Shown in pieces: positions 41,727-50,997 of a DNA stretch of 64,000 bases. The position numbers were made by a program, and so were the translations under genes. The notes under the pieces are model-generated. The model worked only from the letters and a program-made list of their open reading frames with translations, did not search any database and was not told the DNA's origin. Every line of letters begins with the position of its first letter. Position 1 is the first letter of the stretch. Origin of the DNA: Streptomyces sp. V3I7 (GTDB taxonomy: Bacteria; Actinomycetota; Actinomycetes; Streptomycetales; Streptomycetaceae); NCBI RefSeq assembly GCF_030817495.1, contig NZ_JAUSZK010000001.1, positions 3,947,001-4,011,000 of the forward strand. The letters run 5' to 3'.

Positions 41727-41765
41727 CGGCAGGGGCCCCACCTCGTAAAGAGGAAGCCCCTGCCG
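41727..41765 (+). promoter_or_regulatory. Hairpin between rpsQ and rplN
   Basis: CGGCAGGGGC (41727-41736) pairs with GCCCCTGCCG (41756-41765). No T-run follows. It sits at the classical S10/spc operon boundary and may be a processing site, a partial attenuator or a regulatory leader. Confidence 0.5.
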
Positions 41766-41793
41766 GGAACCGGCAGACAAACAGGAGATAGAC

Positions 41794-42162
41794 GTGATCC
41801 AGCAGGAGTCGCGACTGCGTGTCGCCGACAACACTGGTGCGAAGGAGATCCTTTGCATCCGTGTGCTCGGTGGCTCCGGTCGCCGCTACGCGGGCATCGG
41901 TGACGTCATCGTCGCCACCGTCAAGGACGCGATCCCCGGTGGCAACGTGAAGAAGGGTGACGTCGTCAAGGCGGTCATCGTTCGCACCGTCAAGGAGCGT
42001 CGCCGTCAGGACGGCTCGTACATCCGCTTCGACGAGAACGCCGCCGTCATTCTGAAGAACGACGGCGACCCTCGCGGCACCCGTATCTTCGGCCCCGTCG
42101 GCCGTGAGCTGCGCGAGAAGAAGTTCATGAAGATCATCTCGCTCGCGCCGGAGGTGCTGTAA
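41794..42162 (+). CDS. rplN: 50S ribosomal protein L14
   Basis: This 122-aa intersubunit bridge protein starts at GTG with AGGAGATA upstream. [20 protein letters not shown] and [20 protein letters not shown] are typical. It begins the spc-type gene block. Confidence 0.98.
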   Translation: MIQQESRLRVADNTGAKEILCIRVLGGSGRRYAGIGDVIVATVKDAIPGGNVKKGDVVKAVIVRTVKERRRQDGSYIRFDENAAVILKNDGDPRGTRIFGPVGRELREKKFMKIISLAPEVL

Positions 42163-42164
42163 GC

Positions 42165-42488
42165 ATGAAGATCAAGAAGGGCGACCTGGTCCAGGTCATC
42201 ACCGGTAAGGACAAGGGCAAGCAGGGCAAGGTCATTGCCGCTTTCCCGCGCGAGGAGCGCGTCCTGGTCGAGGGTGTCAACCGGGTCAAGAAGCACACCA
42301 AGGCCGGTCCGACCGCCAGCGGTTCGCAGGCCGGCGGCATCGTCACGACCGAGGCGCCGATCCACGTCTCCAACGTCCAGCTGGTCGTTGAGAAGGACGG
42401 CAACAAGGTCGTCACGCGTGTCGGCTACCGCTTCGACGACGAAGGCAACAAGATCCGCGTTGCCAAGCGGACGGGTGAGGACATCTGA
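42165..42488 (+). CDS. rplX: 50S ribosomal protein L24
   Basis: This 107-aa assembly initiator has the KOW motif [20 protein letters not shown] and [10 protein letters not shown]. It ends over the start of rplE. Confidence 0.98.
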   Translation: MKIKKGDLVQVITGKDKGKQGKVIAAFPREERVLVEGVNRVKKHTKAGPTASGSQAGGIVTTEAPIHVSNVQLVVEKDGNKVVTRVGYRFDDEGNKIRVAKRTGEDI

Positions 42489-43045
42489 TGGCTACCACCA
42501 CCACTCCGCGTCTGAAGCAGAAGTACCGCGAGGAGATCGCGGGCAAGCTGCGTGACGAGTTCAAGTACGAGAACGTCATGCAGATTCCCGGCCTCGTCAA
42601 GATCGTGGTCAACATGGGTGTGGGCGACGCCGCCCGCGACTCCAAGCTGATCGAGGGCGCCATCCGCGACCTCACCACGATCACCGGTCAGAAGCCGGCC
42701 GTCACCAAGGCCCGCAAGTCCATCGCGCAGTTCAAGCTGCGCGAGGGTCAGCCGATCGGTGCTCACGTCACGCTCCGTGGCGACCGCATGTGGGAGTTCC
42801 TGGACCGCACCCTGTCGCTCGCGCTCCCGCGCATCCGCGACTTCCGCGGCCTGTCCCCCAAGCAGTTCGACGGCCGTGGCAACTACACCTTCGGTCTCAC
42901 GGAGCAGGTCATGTTCCACGAGATCGACCAGGACAAGATCGACCGCGTCCGGGGTATGGACATCACCGTGGTCACCACGGCGACCAACGACGCTGAGGGC
43001 CGCGCGCTCCTTCGTCACCTCGGCTTCCCGTTCAAGGAGGCGTGA
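42488..43045 (+). CDS. rplE: 50S ribosomal protein L5
   Basis: This 185-aa protein forms the 5S rRNA complex in the central protuberance. Conserved blocks include [36 protein letters not shown] and [20 protein letters not shown]. Confidence 0.98.
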   Translation: MATTTTPRLKQKYREEIAGKLRDEFKYENVMQIPGLVKIVVNMGVGDAARDSKLIEGAIRDLTTITGQKPAVTKARKSIAQFKLREGQPIGAHVTLRGDRMWEFLDRTLSLALPRIRDFRGLSPKQFDGRGNYTFGLTEQVMFHEIDQDKIDRVRGMDITVVTTATNDAEGRALLRHLGFPFKEA

Positions 43046-43050
43046 GCGAG

Positions 43051-43236
43051 ATGGCGAAGAAGGCTCTGATCGCTAAGGCTGCTCGCAAGCCCAAGTTCGG
43101 TGTGCGTGGCTACACCCGCTGCCAGCGTTGTGGCCGCCCGCACTCCGTGTACCGCAAGTTCGGCCTGTGCCGCGTGTGCCTTCGTGAGATGGCTCACCGT
43201 GGCGAGCTGCCGGGCGTGACCAAGAGCTCCTGGTAA
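43051..43236 (+). CDS. rpsN: 30S ribosomal protein S14, zinc-binding type
   Basis: This 61-aa protein starts at ATG 43051 ([17 protein letters not shown]). A GTG three codons earlier overlaps rplE and is less likely. Cys24, Cys27, Cys40 and Cys43 form a C4 zinc site, so this is the C+ form. Streptomyces often keep a zinc-free paralogue elsewhere that is used in zinc shortage. Confidence 0.97.
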   Translation: MAKKALIAKAARKPKFGVRGYTRCQRCGRPHSVYRKFGLCRVCLREMAHRGELPGVTKSSW

Positions 43237-43447
43237 TCCCCCTCATCAGGGATTCCGGAAGCTCTCGGTAAGCATCTGGGTCGACAGGGCCCATCCCCCC
43301 ATGCCTTAGGCTTGTGGGGTTGGGCGCCTGTCGCGCCCGTACGACTTACTACGCCGTAGGTCCACCGCACCGCACCCGCCTCGTCTCGGATCGAGGAGAG
43401 GGATGGCGCACCAGGAAACCCCGGCGAGAGAGGCCGAAGGCCAATTC
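43237..43447. promoter_or_regulatory. rpsN-rpsH intergenic region
   Basis: This 211-nt gap contains C-rich and G-rich blocks (about 43294-43325) that can pair as CCCATCCCCC with GGGGTTGGG. It might be an attenuator or an internal regulatory leader. No promoter with good spacing is evident. Confidence 0.35.
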
Positions 43448-43846
43448 ATGACCATGACTGATCCGATCGCAGACATGCTTACGCGTCTGCGTAACGCGAA
43501 CTCGGCATACCACGACTCCGTGACGATGCCGGCGTCGAAGATCAAGTCGCACATCGCGGAGATCCTCCAGCAGGAGGGCTTCATCACGGGCTGGAAGACC
43601 GAGGACGCCGAGGTCGGCAAGAACCTCGTTCTCGAGCTGAAGTTCGGCCCGAACCGTGAGCGCTCCATCGCGGGCATCAAGCGGATCTCCAAGCCCGGTC
43701 TCCGGGTTTACGCGAAGTCCACCAACCTGCCCAAGGTTCTGGGTGGCCTCGGCGTGGCGATCATCTCCACGTCCCACGGGCTCCTCACCGACAAGCAGGC
43801 CGGCAAGAAGGGCGTAGGCGGAGAAGTTCTCGCCTACGTCTGGTAA
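43448..43846 (+). CDS. rpsH: 30S ribosomal protein S8
   Basis: This 132-aa protein binds 16S rRNA and, in E. coli, regulates the spc operon. The start [20 protein letters not shown] is at 43448, with GAAGG upstream. An earlier in-frame ATG at 43403 gives a 15-residue extension and is not preferred. [20 protein letters not shown] near the C-terminus is conserved. Confidence 0.96.
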   Translation: MTMTDPIADMLTRLRNANSAYHDSVTMPASKIKSHIAEILQQEGFITGWKTEDAEVGKNLVLELKFGPNRERSIAGIKRISKPGLRVYAKSTNLPKVLGGLGVAIISTSHGLLTDKQAGKKGVGGEVLAYVW

Positions 43847-43870
43847 CGGAAGGGAACGGAGGAAACAGCT

Positions 43871-44410
43871 ATGTCGCGTATTGGCAAGCTCCCCATCACG
43901 GTTCCCGCCGGCGTGGACGTCACCATCGACGGCCGTACGGTCTCGGTCAAGGGCCCCAAGGGCTCGCTGACCCACACCGTCGTCGCGCCGATCGACATCG
44001 TCAAGGATGAGGACGGCGTTCTGAACGTCACTCGTCCGAACGACGAGCGTCAGAACAAGGCCCTCCACGGCCTGTCCCGCACGCTGGTGGCGAACATGAT
44101 CACCGGCGTGACCCAGGGTTACGTGAAGAAGCTCGAGATCAGCGGTGTCGGTTACCGCGTCACGGCCAAGGGCTCGAACCTCGAGTTCGCGCTCGGCTAC
44201 AGCCACCCGATCGTCGTCGAGGCGCCCGAGGGCATCACCTTCAAGGTGGAGACCCCGACCCGCTTCCAGGTCGAGGGCATCGACAAGCAGAAGGTCGGCG
44301 AGGTTGCGGCCAACATCCGCAAGCTGCGCAAGCCCGACCCGTACAAGGCCAAGGGCGTCAAGTACGAGGGCGAAGTCATCCGCCGCAAGGTCGGAAAGGC
44401 GGGTAAGTAA
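43871..44410 (+). CDS. rplF: 50S ribosomal protein L6
   Basis: This 179-aa protein lies near the GTPase centre. [20 protein letters not shown] opens it. [20 protein letters not shown] and [20 protein letters not shown] are standard. AACGGAGGAAAC precedes the ATG. Confidence 0.98.
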   Translation: MSRIGKLPITVPAGVDVTIDGRTVSVKGPKGSLTHTVVAPIDIVKDEDGVLNVTRPNDERQNKALHGLSRTLVANMITGVTQGYVKKLEISGVGYRVTAKGSNLEFALGYSHPIVVEAPEGITFKVETPTRFQVEGIDKQKVGEVAANIRKLRKPDPYKAKGVKYEGEVIRRKVGKAGK

Positions 44411-44413
44411 GCC

Positions 44414-44797
44414 ATGGCATACGGGCAGAAGATCCTCAAGGGCGACGCTTACAAGCGCGCCGCGATCAAGCGCCGCCACATCCGGATTCGCAAGAACCTT
44501 TCCGGTACGGCGGAGCGTCCGCGTCTGGTCGTGACCCGCTCCAACCGCCACATCGTGGCGCAGGTGATCGACGACCTCAAGGGCCACACCCTGGCCTCCG
44601 CGTCCACCCTGGACGCGTCGGTCCGTGGCGGCGAGGGCGACAAGTCCGCGCAGGCCAAGCAGGTCGGCGCCCTGGTCGCCGAGCGTGCCAAGGCCGCCGG
44701 TGTCGAGGCTGTCGTGTTCGACCGTGGTGGCAACCAGTACGCCGGGCGCATCGCCGCCCTGGCGGACGCCGCCCGCGAAGCCGGCCTGAAGTTCTGA
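44414..44797 (+). CDS. rplR: 50S ribosomal protein L18
   Basis: This 127-aa 5S rRNA-binding protein contains [20 protein letters not shown] and [20 protein letters not shown]. The gap to rplF is 3 nt. Confidence 0.98.
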   Translation: MAYGQKILKGDAYKRAAIKRRHIRIRKNLSGTAERPRLVVTRSNRHIVAQVIDDLKGHTLASASTLDASVRGGEGDKSAQAKQVGALVAERAKAAGVEAVVFDRGGNQYAGRIAALADAAREAGLKF

Positions 44798-44838
44798 GCC
44801 GGTTCCGTAGCTAGCGGAAACAGAGAGAGGTAATTCCA

Positions 44839-45444
44839 ATGGCTGGACCCCAGCGCCGCGGTGGCGGTGCCGGTGGCGGCGAGCGGCGGGACCGGAAGGG
44901 CCGTGACGGCGGCGCTGCTGCCGCCGAGAAGACCGCGTACGTTGAGCGCGTCGTCGCGATCAACCGCGTCGCCAAGGTTGTGAAGGGTGGTCGTCGCTTC
45001 AGCTTCACCGCGCTGGTCGTGGTGGGCGACGGTGACGGCACCGTGGGTGTCGGTTACGGCAAGGCCAAGGAGGTGCCGGCCGCCATCGCCAAGGGTGTTG
45101 AGGAGGCCAAGAAGCACTTCTTCAAGGTCCCCCGTATCCAGGGCACCATCCCGCACCCCATTCAGGGTGAGAAGGCTGCCGGCGTCGTGCTGCTCAAGCC
45201 CGCGTCCCCGGGTACCGGTGTTATCGCCGGTGGTCCGGTGCGCGCCGTGCTCGAGTGCGCCGGTATCCACGACGTGCTGTCGAAGTCGCTCGGCTCCGAC
45301 AACGCGATCAACATCGTGCACGCGACCGTGGAGGCCCTGAAGGGCCTGCAGCGTCCCGAGGAGATCGCGGCTCGCCGTGGTCTGCCCCTCGAGGACGTCG
45401 CCCCCGCGGCTCTTCTCCGTGCGCGTGCCGGGGCTGGTGCGTAA
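44839..45444 (+). CDS. rpsE: 30S ribosomal protein S5
   Basis: This 201-aa fidelity protein has the double-stranded RNA-like fold: [20 protein letters not shown] and [21 protein letters not shown] Gly/Arg-rich N-terminus of about 25 residues and an Ala-rich C-terminus are typical of actinobacteria. The stop overlaps rpmD. Confidence 0.98.
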   Translation: MAGPQRRGGGAGGGERRDRKGRDGGAAAAEKTAYVERVVAINRVAKVVKGGRRFSFTALVVVGDGDGTVGVGYGKAKEVPAAIAKGVEEAKKHFFKVPRIQGTIPHPIQGEKAAGVVLLKPASPGTGVIAGGPVRAVLECAGIHDVLSKSLGSDNAINIVHATVEALKGLQRPEEIAARRGLPLEDVAPAALLRARAGAGA

Positions 45445-45626
45445 TGGCACAGCTCAAGATCACGCAGGTGAAGTCGTACATCGGCAGCAAGCAGAACCAC
45501 CGCGACACCCTGCGGTCCCTTGGTCTCAAGGGCATCAACACGCAGGTCGTCAAGGAGGACCGCCCCGAGTTCCGCGGCATGGTGCACACCGTCCGCCACC
45601 TCGTGACGGTTGAGGAGGTCGACTGA
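45444..45626 (+). CDS. rpmD: 50S ribosomal protein L30
   Basis: This 60-aa protein begins [20 protein letters not shown]. Many bacteria lack it; here it has its usual place between rpsE and rplO. Longer in-frame extension into rpsE is rejected. Confidence 0.97.
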   Translation: MAQLKITQVKSYIGSKQNHRDTLRSLGLKGINTQVVKEDRPEFRGMVHTVRHLVTVEEVD

Positions 45627-45628
45627 TC

Positions 45629-46084
45629 ATGGCGGAGCAGAACCCGCTCAAGATCCACAACCTCCGTCCCGCCCCGGGCGCCAAGACCGCCAAGACCCGT
45701 GTGGGTCGTGGTGAGGCGTCGAAGGGTAAGACGGCCGGTCGTGGTACCAAGGGTACGAAGGCCCGTTACCAGGTTCCGGAGCGCTTCGAGGGTGGCCAGA
45801 TGCCCCTCCACATGCGTCTTCCGAAGCTGAAGGGCTTCAAGAACCCGTTCAAGACCGAGTACCAGGTCGTCAACCTGGACAAGCTGGCCGCGCTCTACCC
45901 GCAGGGTGGAGAGGTCACCGTCCAGGGTCTCGTCGACAAGGGTGCCGTTCGCAAGAACAGCCTCGTCAAGGTCCTGGGCCAGGGCGAGATCTCCGTGGCG
46001 CTGCAGGTGACGGTCGACGCCGTCTCCGACTCCGCCAAGGAGAAGATCACCGCCGCCGGCGGTACGGTCACCGAGCTCGTCTGA
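45629..46084 (+). CDS. rplO: 50S ribosomal protein L15
   Basis: This 151-aa late-assembly protein contains [20 protein letters not shown] and [20 protein letters not shown]. It is the last ribosomal gene before secY. Confidence 0.98.
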   Translation: MAEQNPLKIHNLRPAPGAKTAKTRVGRGEASKGKTAGRGTKGTKARYQVPERFEGGQMPLHMRLPKLKGFKNPFKTEYQVVNLDKLAALYPQGGEVTVQGLVDKGAVRKNSLVKVLGQGEISVALQVTVDAVSDSAKEKITAAGGTVTELV

Positions 46085-46119
46085 GTTCTTCAGGCGTCTT
46101 GATGACCTGAGCGATCCCT

Positions 46120-46153
46120 ACCGGGGATACCCCACAAAAGGGGTATCCCCGGT
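46120..46153 (+). terminator. Hairpin between rplO and secY
   Basis: A perfect 14-bp stem (46120-46133 with 46140-46153) has a 6-nt A-rich loop (ACAAAA). A T-run is lacking (TGGTCG follows), so it may be a partial terminator that lowers secY expression. Confidence 0.65.
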
Positions 46154-46318
46154 TGGTCGTTCCAAGGGGGGCGGTCTCGCCGGTAAGGTGGCCTGCACTG
46201 CCCACTTTCGATGGGTGCTCCCCATGGGGCACTCTGAGCGGCAGTTGTCCGTTACGTATTTGTCGAATCCTCAGACCGTCACCCTTGACGCAGTAGCGCG
46301 GGGGTCGCAGGAGGCACC

Positions 46319-47632
46319 GTGCTCACCGCGTTCGCCCGGGCGTTCAGGACGCCCGACCTGCGCAAGAAGCTGCTCTTCACGCTGGGCATCATCGTGGTCT
46401 ACCGGCTCGGTACCCACATCCCGATCCCCGGCGTCAACTACAAGGCTGTTCAGCAGTGCGTGAACGAGGCCTCGGGCAACCAGGGTCTCTTCGGTCTCGT
46501 CAACATGTTCAGCGGCGGCGCACTGCTCCAGATCACGGTGTTCGCGCTCGGCATCATGCCGTACATCACGGCCAGCATCATTCTTCAGCTGCTGACCGTG
46601 GTCATCCCGCGTCTGGAAGCCCTCAAGAAGGAGGGCCAGTCCGGCACGGCGAAGATCACGCAGTACACCCGTTATCTGACCGTGGCACTCGCCATCCTGC
46701 AGGGCACCGGCCTCGTCGCCACCGCCCGCAGCGGCGCCCTGTTCTCGGGCTGCACGGTCGCGTCGAGCATCGTTCCCGACCAGGCGATCTTCACGACCAT
46801 CACGATGGTCATCTGCATGACCGCCGGTACGGCCGTCGTCATGTGGCTGGGCGAGCTCATCACCGACCGCGGCATCGGCAACGGCATGTCGATCCTGATG
46901 TTCATCTCGATCGCCGCGACGTTCCCGTCCGCGCTGTGGGCCATCAAGAAGACGGGCACCCTGGCCGGCGGCTGGATCGAGTTCGGCACCGTCATCCTGG
47001 TCGGCCTCGTCATGGTGGCCCTGGTCGTCTTCGTCGAGCAGGCCCAGCGCCGTATCCCCGTGCAGTACGCGAAGCGCATGATCGGGCGCCGGTCCTACGG
47101 CGGCACGTCCACCTACATCCCGCTGAAGGTCAACCAGGCGGGCGTCATCCCCGTGATCTTCGCCTCGTCGCTGCTGTACATCCCGGCGCTGATCGCTCAG
47201 TTCGCCGGGGGCAACTCGGGCTGGAAGCAGTGGATCACGCAGAACCTGACCAAGGGTGATCACCCGATCTACATCACCCTGTACTTCCTTCTGATCGTCT
47301 TCTTCGCCTTCTTCTACGTCGCGATCTCCTTCAACCCCGAGGAAGTCGCGGACAACATGAAGAAGTATGGTGGCTTCATCCCGGGTATCCGGGCTGGCCG
47401 ACCGACCGCCGAGTACCTCAGCTACGTACTCAACCGGATCACCTGGCCGGGTTCGCTGTATCTGGGTCTGATCGCTCTCGTGCCGACGATGGCGTTGGTT
47501 GGCTTCGGGGCAAGCCAGAACTTCCCGTTCGGTGGCACCAGCATCCTGATCATCGTGGGTGTCGGTCTCGAGACGGTGAAGCAGATCGAGAGCCAGCTCC
47601 AGCAGCGCAATTACGAAGGGTTCCTCCGCTGA
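46319..47632 (+). CDS. secY: Preprotein translocase subunit SecY
   Basis: This 437-aa, ten-helix channel of the Sec system starts at GTG with AGGAGGC upstream. VNMFSGGALLQITVFALGIM and MPYITASIILQLL are conserved near helices 2-3. The cytoplasmic loop motif EQAQRRIPVQYAKRM binds SecA or the ribosome. The plug region follows helix 1. The stop overlaps the adk start. Confidence 0.98.
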   Translation: MLTAFARAFRTPDLRKKLLFTLGIIVVYRLGTHIPIPGVNYKAVQQCVNEASGNQGLFGLVNMFSGGALLQITVFALGIMPYITASIILQLLTVVIPRLEALKKEGQSGTAKITQYTRYLTVALAILQGTGLVATARSGALFSGCTVASSIVPDQAIFTTITMVICMTAGTAVVMWLGELITDRGIGNGMSILMFISIAATFPSALWAIKKTGTLAGGWIEFGTVILVGLVMVALVVFVEQAQRRIPVQYAKRMIGRRSYGGTSTYIPLKVNQAGVIPVIFASSLLYIPALIAQFAGGNSGWKQWITQNLTKGDHPIYITLYFLLIVFFAFFYVAISFNPEEVADNMKKYGGFIPGIRAGRPTAEYLSYVLNRITWPGSLYLGLIALVPTMALVGFGASQNFPFGGTSILIIVGVGLETVKQIESQLQQRNYEGFLR

Positions 47633-48297
47633 TGCGAATCGTCCTCGTCGGGCCTCCTGGCGCCGGTAAGGGAACGCAGGCCGTGCGTCTCGCCGAGAAG
47701 CTGGGCATCCCGCACATCTCCACGGGCGACCTGTTCCGGGCCAACATCAGCCAGCAGACGGAGCTGGGCAAGCTCGCGAAGTCCTACATGGACGCCGGCA
47801 ACCTCGTCCCCGACGAGGTCACCATTGCGATGGCCAAGGACCGCATGGAGCAGCCGGACGCCGAGGGCGGCTTCCTGCTCGACGGCTTCCCGCGGAACGT
47901 CTCGCAGGCCGAGGCCCTGGACGAGCTGCTCACCACGGAGAGCATGAAGCTCGACGCGGTGCTGGACCTGGAGGTCCCCGAGGACGAGGTGGTCAAGCGC
48001 ATCGCGGGCCGCCGCATCTGCCGCAAGGACTCCAGCCACGTCTTCCACGAGACGTACAGCCCGGCCAAGGTGGAGGGCGTCTGCGACGTCTGCGGCGGCG
48101 AGCTGTACCAGCGCGACGACGACTCCGAGGACACCGTCCGCAAGCGGCTCGAGGTCTACCACACGCAGACCGAGCCGATCATCGACTACTACAAGGCGCA
48201 GGGCCTGGTCGTCACGATCTCCTCCCTGGGCCCCGTGGACGAGATCACGCAGCGGGCGCTGGAAGCACTGAAGCGTGACGGGGACGACGCGAAGTAG
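47632..48297 (+). CDS. adk: Adenylate kinase
   Basis: This 221-aa enzyme interconverts AMP, ADP and ATP. The P-loop is GPPGAGKGTQA (7-17). LDGFPRNVSQAEAL and a long LID segment RICRKDSS ... GVCDVCGGELYQRDDD follow. The LID has three cysteines where zinc-binding forms have four; an aspartate sits at the second place. The start overlaps secY, so the two are coupled. Confidence 0.97.
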   Translation: MRIVLVGPPGAGKGTQAVRLAEKLGIPHISTGDLFRANISQQTELGKLAKSYMDAGNLVPDEVTIAMAKDRMEQPDAEGGFLLDGFPRNVSQAEALDELLTTESMKLDAVLDLEVPEDEVVKRIAGRRICRKDSSHVFHETYSPAKVEGVCDVCGGELYQRDDDSEDTVRKRLEVYHTQTEPIIDYYKAQGLVVTISSLGPVDEITQRALEALKRDGDDAK

Positions 48298-48310
48298 TCC
48301 CCGGGCCGTT

Positions 48311-48341
48311 CGGCCGCGGCGCCCTGGGGGCACCGCGGCCG
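48311..48341 (+). terminator. Hairpin between adk and map
   Basis: CGGCCGCGG (48311-48319) pairs with CCGCGGCCG (48333-48341). Only a weak T content follows, so termination may be partial. Confidence 0.45.
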
Positions 48342-48395
48342 TACTGTTGTGTAGGTAAACGTGTTGACGTGAGTGACGGAGAGCGCAGGCCCCCC

Positions 48396-49232
48396 ATGGT
48401 GCAGATCAAGACCCCCGAGCAGATCGCCAAGATGCGTGAGGCGGGGCTGGTCGTGGCCGCGATCCACGCGGCGACCCGGGAGGCCGCGGTTCCCGGCGCC
48501 AGCACCAAGGACCTGGACGAGGTCGCGCGCAAGGTGCTCGCGGAGCACGGCGCCAAGTCGAACTTCCTCGGCTACGGCGGCTTCCCCGCGACGATCTGCA
48601 CCTCCGTCAACGAGGTCGTCGTCCACGGCATCCCCTCGGACGACGTCGTTCTGAAGAACGGCGACATCATCTCCATCGACTGCGGTGCCGTCGTCGACGG
48701 CTGGCACGGCGACGCCGCCTTCACCGCCTTCGTGGGTTCCGGCCACGCTCCCGAACTGGTCGAGCTGTCCCGGGTGACCGAGGAGTCGATGTGGGCCGGC
48801 ATCGCCGCGATGAAGGTGGGCAACCGGCTCGTCGACATCTCCCGCGCCATCGAGACCTACATCCGCCGCCAGCCCAAGCTGGGCGGCGGCCGCTACGGGA
48901 TCATCGAGGACTACGGCGGCCACGGGATCGGCACCGAGATGCACATGGACCCGCACCTGCTGAACTACGTCGAGCGCCGGCGCGGCAAGGGCAGCAAGCT
49001 GGTGCCGGGCTTCTGCCTGGCCATCGAGCCGATGGTCTCCCTCGGCACCCCGAAGACCGAGGTCCTCGAGGACGACTGGACGGTCATCACCACCGACGGC
49101 ACCTGGTCCTCCCACTGGGAGCACTCCGTCGCCCTCACCGAACAGGGCCTTCTGGTCCTCACGGCCCCCGACGCCGGTAAGGCCAAGCTGGCCGAGTACG
49201 GCATCACGGCTGCCCCCGATCCGCTGGCGTAA
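48396..49232 (+). CDS. map: Methionine aminopeptidase
   Basis: This 278-aa metallopeptidase removes initiator methionine. The start MVQIKTPEQIAKMREAG is at 48396. A GTG at 48369 would add nine residues and is less likely. The metal ligands are in SIDCGAVVDGWHGDAAF (two Asp), YGGHGIG (His), AIEPM (Glu) and EHSVALTE (Glu). Length matches Streptomyces map. Confidence 0.97.
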   Translation: MVQIKTPEQIAKMREAGLVVAAIHAATREAAVPGASTKDLDEVARKVLAEHGAKSNFLGYGGFPATICTSVNEVVVHGIPSDDVVLKNGDIISIDCGAVVDGWHGDAAFTAFVGSGHAPELVELSRVTEESMWAGIAAMKVGNRLVDISRAIETYIRRQPKLGGGRYGIIEDYGGHGIGTEMHMDPHLLNYVERRRGKGSKLVPGFCLAIEPMVSLGTPKTEVLEDDWTVITTDGTWSSHWEHSVALTEQGLLVLTAPDAGKAKLAEYGITAAPDPLA

Positions 49233-49285
49233 GGATCGTCTCAATGGGCAGACTTCCCCGATTCGTCTTTCCGGGTGCGCTGACG

Positions 49286-49291
49286 TAGACT
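49286..49291 (+). promoter_or_regulatory. Possible -10 element for infA
   Basis: TAGACT (49286-49291) lies 93 nt before infA. No strong -35 hexamer is found at 17-18 bp (only TTCGTC-like), so the call is tentative. Confidence 0.35.
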
Positions 49292-49383
49292 GACTCGTCG
49301 GCTCTCGTGCACCCGCATGTCCGCATGCGCCCGTAAGGGAAAGTGTGGGAGTCGATCAAGGTAGTCGATTCGAAGGGCGAAGC

Positions 49384-49605
49384 GTGGCCAAGAAGCAAGG
49401 TGCCATCGAGATCGAGGGCACTGTCGTCGAGTCTCTTCCGAACGCCATGTTCAGGGTCGAGCTCCAGAACGGCCACCAGGTTCTGGCACACATCAGCGGC
49501 AAGATGCGTATGCACTACATCCGCATCCTCCCTGACGACCGGGTCGTGGTGGAGCTGTCTCCGTACGACCTGACGCGTGGCCGGATCGTCTACCGGTACA
49601 AGTAG
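49384..49605 (+). CDS. infA: Translation initiation factor IF-1
   Basis: This 73-aa OB-fold factor blocks the A site during initiation. It starts at GTG 49384 with GAAGGGCGAA upstream: [40 protein letters not shown] is typical. A longer in-frame extension to 49345 is rejected. Confidence 0.97.
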   Translation: MAKKQGAIEIEGTVVESLPNAMFRVELQNGHQVLAHISGKMRMHYIRILPDDRVVVELSPYDLTRGRIVYRYK

Positions 49606-49663
49606 ATCTTGTCTTCGTCTCGCTTCTCGCGAGGCGGTGGCACTGACCCGGAGAACCTCACTA

Positions 49664-49777
49664 ATGAAGGTCAAGCCGAGCGTCAAGAAGATCTGCGACA
49701 AGTGCAGGGTGATCCGCCGTCACGGTCGGGTCATGGTCATCTGCGAGAACCCGCGCCACAAGCAGCGCCAGGGCTGA
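49664..49777 (+). CDS. rpmJ: 50S ribosomal protein L36, zinc-binding type
   Basis: This 37-aa protein begins [20 protein letters not shown]. Cys11, Cys14, Cys27 and His32 form a zinc site. It lies 58 nt after infA. The earlier in-frame GTG overlaps infA and is not used. Together with the C+ S14 it shows that this operon encodes the zinc-dependent set. Confidence 0.96.
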   Translation: MKVKPSVKKICDKCRVIRRHGRVMVICENPRHKQRQG

Positions 49778-49867
49778 CGCACGACCGATCCCTCTGCCTT
49801 CGCAGAGATTCGCGCGACGCAAGCTGAATATGTTCATACGCAGGGCCCGAGCCATCCAGCTCGACAC

Positions 49868-49887
49868 CCCCGGTTCGGAGGCCGGGG
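49868..49887 (+). promoter_or_regulatory. Hairpin in the rpsM leader
   Basis: CCCCGG (49868-49873) pairs with CCGGGG (49882-49887) in the 186-nt rpmJ-rpsM gap. No clear promoter was found beside it. Confidence 0.3.
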
Positions 49888-49963
49888 ACTCGGTTCGTAC
49901 CTAGTACGGCGGCCGGGAGCCGGCTCTGCGGAAGACCTCCGAAGATTCACCAGGAGCCATTGA

Positions 49964-50344
49964 ATGGCACGCGTTTCCGGTGTTGACATCCCGCGCGAAA
50001 AGCGCGTGGAGGTCGCCCTCACCTACGTGTTCGGCATCGGCCGGACCCTCTCGCAGGAGACGCTGGCTGCGACCGGCGTCGACCCGAACACCCGCGTTCG
50101 TGACCTCAGCGAAGAGCAGCTGGTCGCGATCCGCGAGTACGTCGACAACAACATCAAGACCGAGGGTGACCTTCGTCGCGAGATCCAGGCCGACATCCGC
50201 CGCAAGGTCGAGATCGGTTGCTACCAGGGTCTCCGTCACCGTCGCGGTCTGCCCGTCCGCGGTCAGCGCACCAGCACCAACGCTCGTACCCGCAAGGGCC
50301 CGCGTCGCGCCATCGCCGGCAAGAAGAAGCCGGGCAAGAAGTAG
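49964..50344 (+). CDS. rpsM: 30S ribosomal protein S13
   Basis: This 126-aa protein forms intersubunit bridges in the 30S head. It contains [30 protein letters not shown] and [21 protein letters not shown] Lys-rich C-terminal tail (GKKKPGKK) follows. CACCAGGAGCC precedes the ATG. Confidence 0.98.
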   Translation: MARVSGVDIPREKRVEVALTYVFGIGRTLSQETLAATGVDPNTRVRDLSEEQLVAIREYVDNNIKTEGDLRREIQADIRRKVEIGCYQGLRHRRGLPVRGQRTSTNARTRKGPRRAIAGKKKPGKK

Positions 50345-50410
50345 TCCGCAGCGGACACCTGTCCACGGTCTTCGCTGTAGGACCGACCACCTCCCGTAGG
50401 AGTTAAGTAG

Positions 50411-50815
50411 ATGCCCCCCAAGGGACGTCAGGGCGCTGCCAAGAAGGTGCGCCGCAAGGAAAAGAAGAACGTCGCTCACGGCCACGCGCACATCAAGAGC
50501 ACGTTCAACAACACGATCGTCTCGATCACGGACCCGTCCGGCAACGTGATCTCCTGGGCCTCCGCCGGCCACGTCGGCTTCAAGGGTTCCCGGAAGTCCA
50601 CGCCGTTCGCCGCGCAGATGGCCGCCGAGTCGGCTGCCCGCCGCGCTCAGGAGCACGGCATGCGCAAGGTCGACGTGTTCGTCAAGGGCCCGGGTTCCGG
50701 TCGTGAGACCGCGATCCGCTCCCTGCAGGCCACGGGCCTCGAGGTCGGCTCCATCCAGGACGTCACCCCGACCCCGCACAACGGCTGCCGTCCGCCGAAG
50801 CGCCGCCGCGTCTGA
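50411..50815 (+). CDS. rpsK: 30S ribosomal protein S11
   Basis: This 134-aa platform protein contains [20 protein letters not shown] and [20 protein letters not shown]. The C-terminus [10 protein letters not shown] is highly conserved. In many bacteria rpsD follows; here rpoA is next, as is normal for Streptomyces. Confidence 0.98.
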   Translation: MPPKGRQGAAKKVRRKEKKNVAHGHAHIKSTFNNTIVSITDPSGNVISWASAGHVGFKGSRKSTPFAAQMAAESAARRAQEHGMRKVDVFVKGPGSGRETAIRSLQATGLEVGSIQDVTPTPHNGCRPPKRRRV

Positions 50816-50821
50816 CCCAGT

Positions 50822-50861
50822 GCGGCGCGTTCCCCGCAGTAGCGGGGGTGTTCCGCGCCGC
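50822..50861 (+). terminator. Hairpin after rpsK
   Basis: An outer stem of 8 bp (50822-50829 with 50854-50861) and an inner 6-bp stem (50832-50837 with 50842-50847) form a two-part hairpin. The right arm overlaps a copy of the rpsK 3' end. A U-run is absent. Confidence 0.5.
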
Positions 50862-50897
50862 CGCGTCTGACGCACGGCTGCTTCAGCTGGCTGGTTC

Positions 50898-50934
50898 CGG
50901 GCGGTACGGCACCGTAAAAGGGCCGTGCCGCCCG
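50898..50934 (+). promoter_or_regulatory. Second hairpin upstream of rpoA
   Basis: A 12-bp imperfect stem (50898-50909 with 50923-50934) encloses an A-rich loop. With the preceding hairpin it could make rpoA expression different from rpsK. TTGCAG at about 50940 might be part of a promoter, but spacing to a -10 is poor. Confidence 0.4.
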
Positions 50935-50997
50935 TACCCTTGCAGTACATGGTCGGGCGTCAAATAGCGGGCGCCCCTGACTGAAGGACTCAAATCC

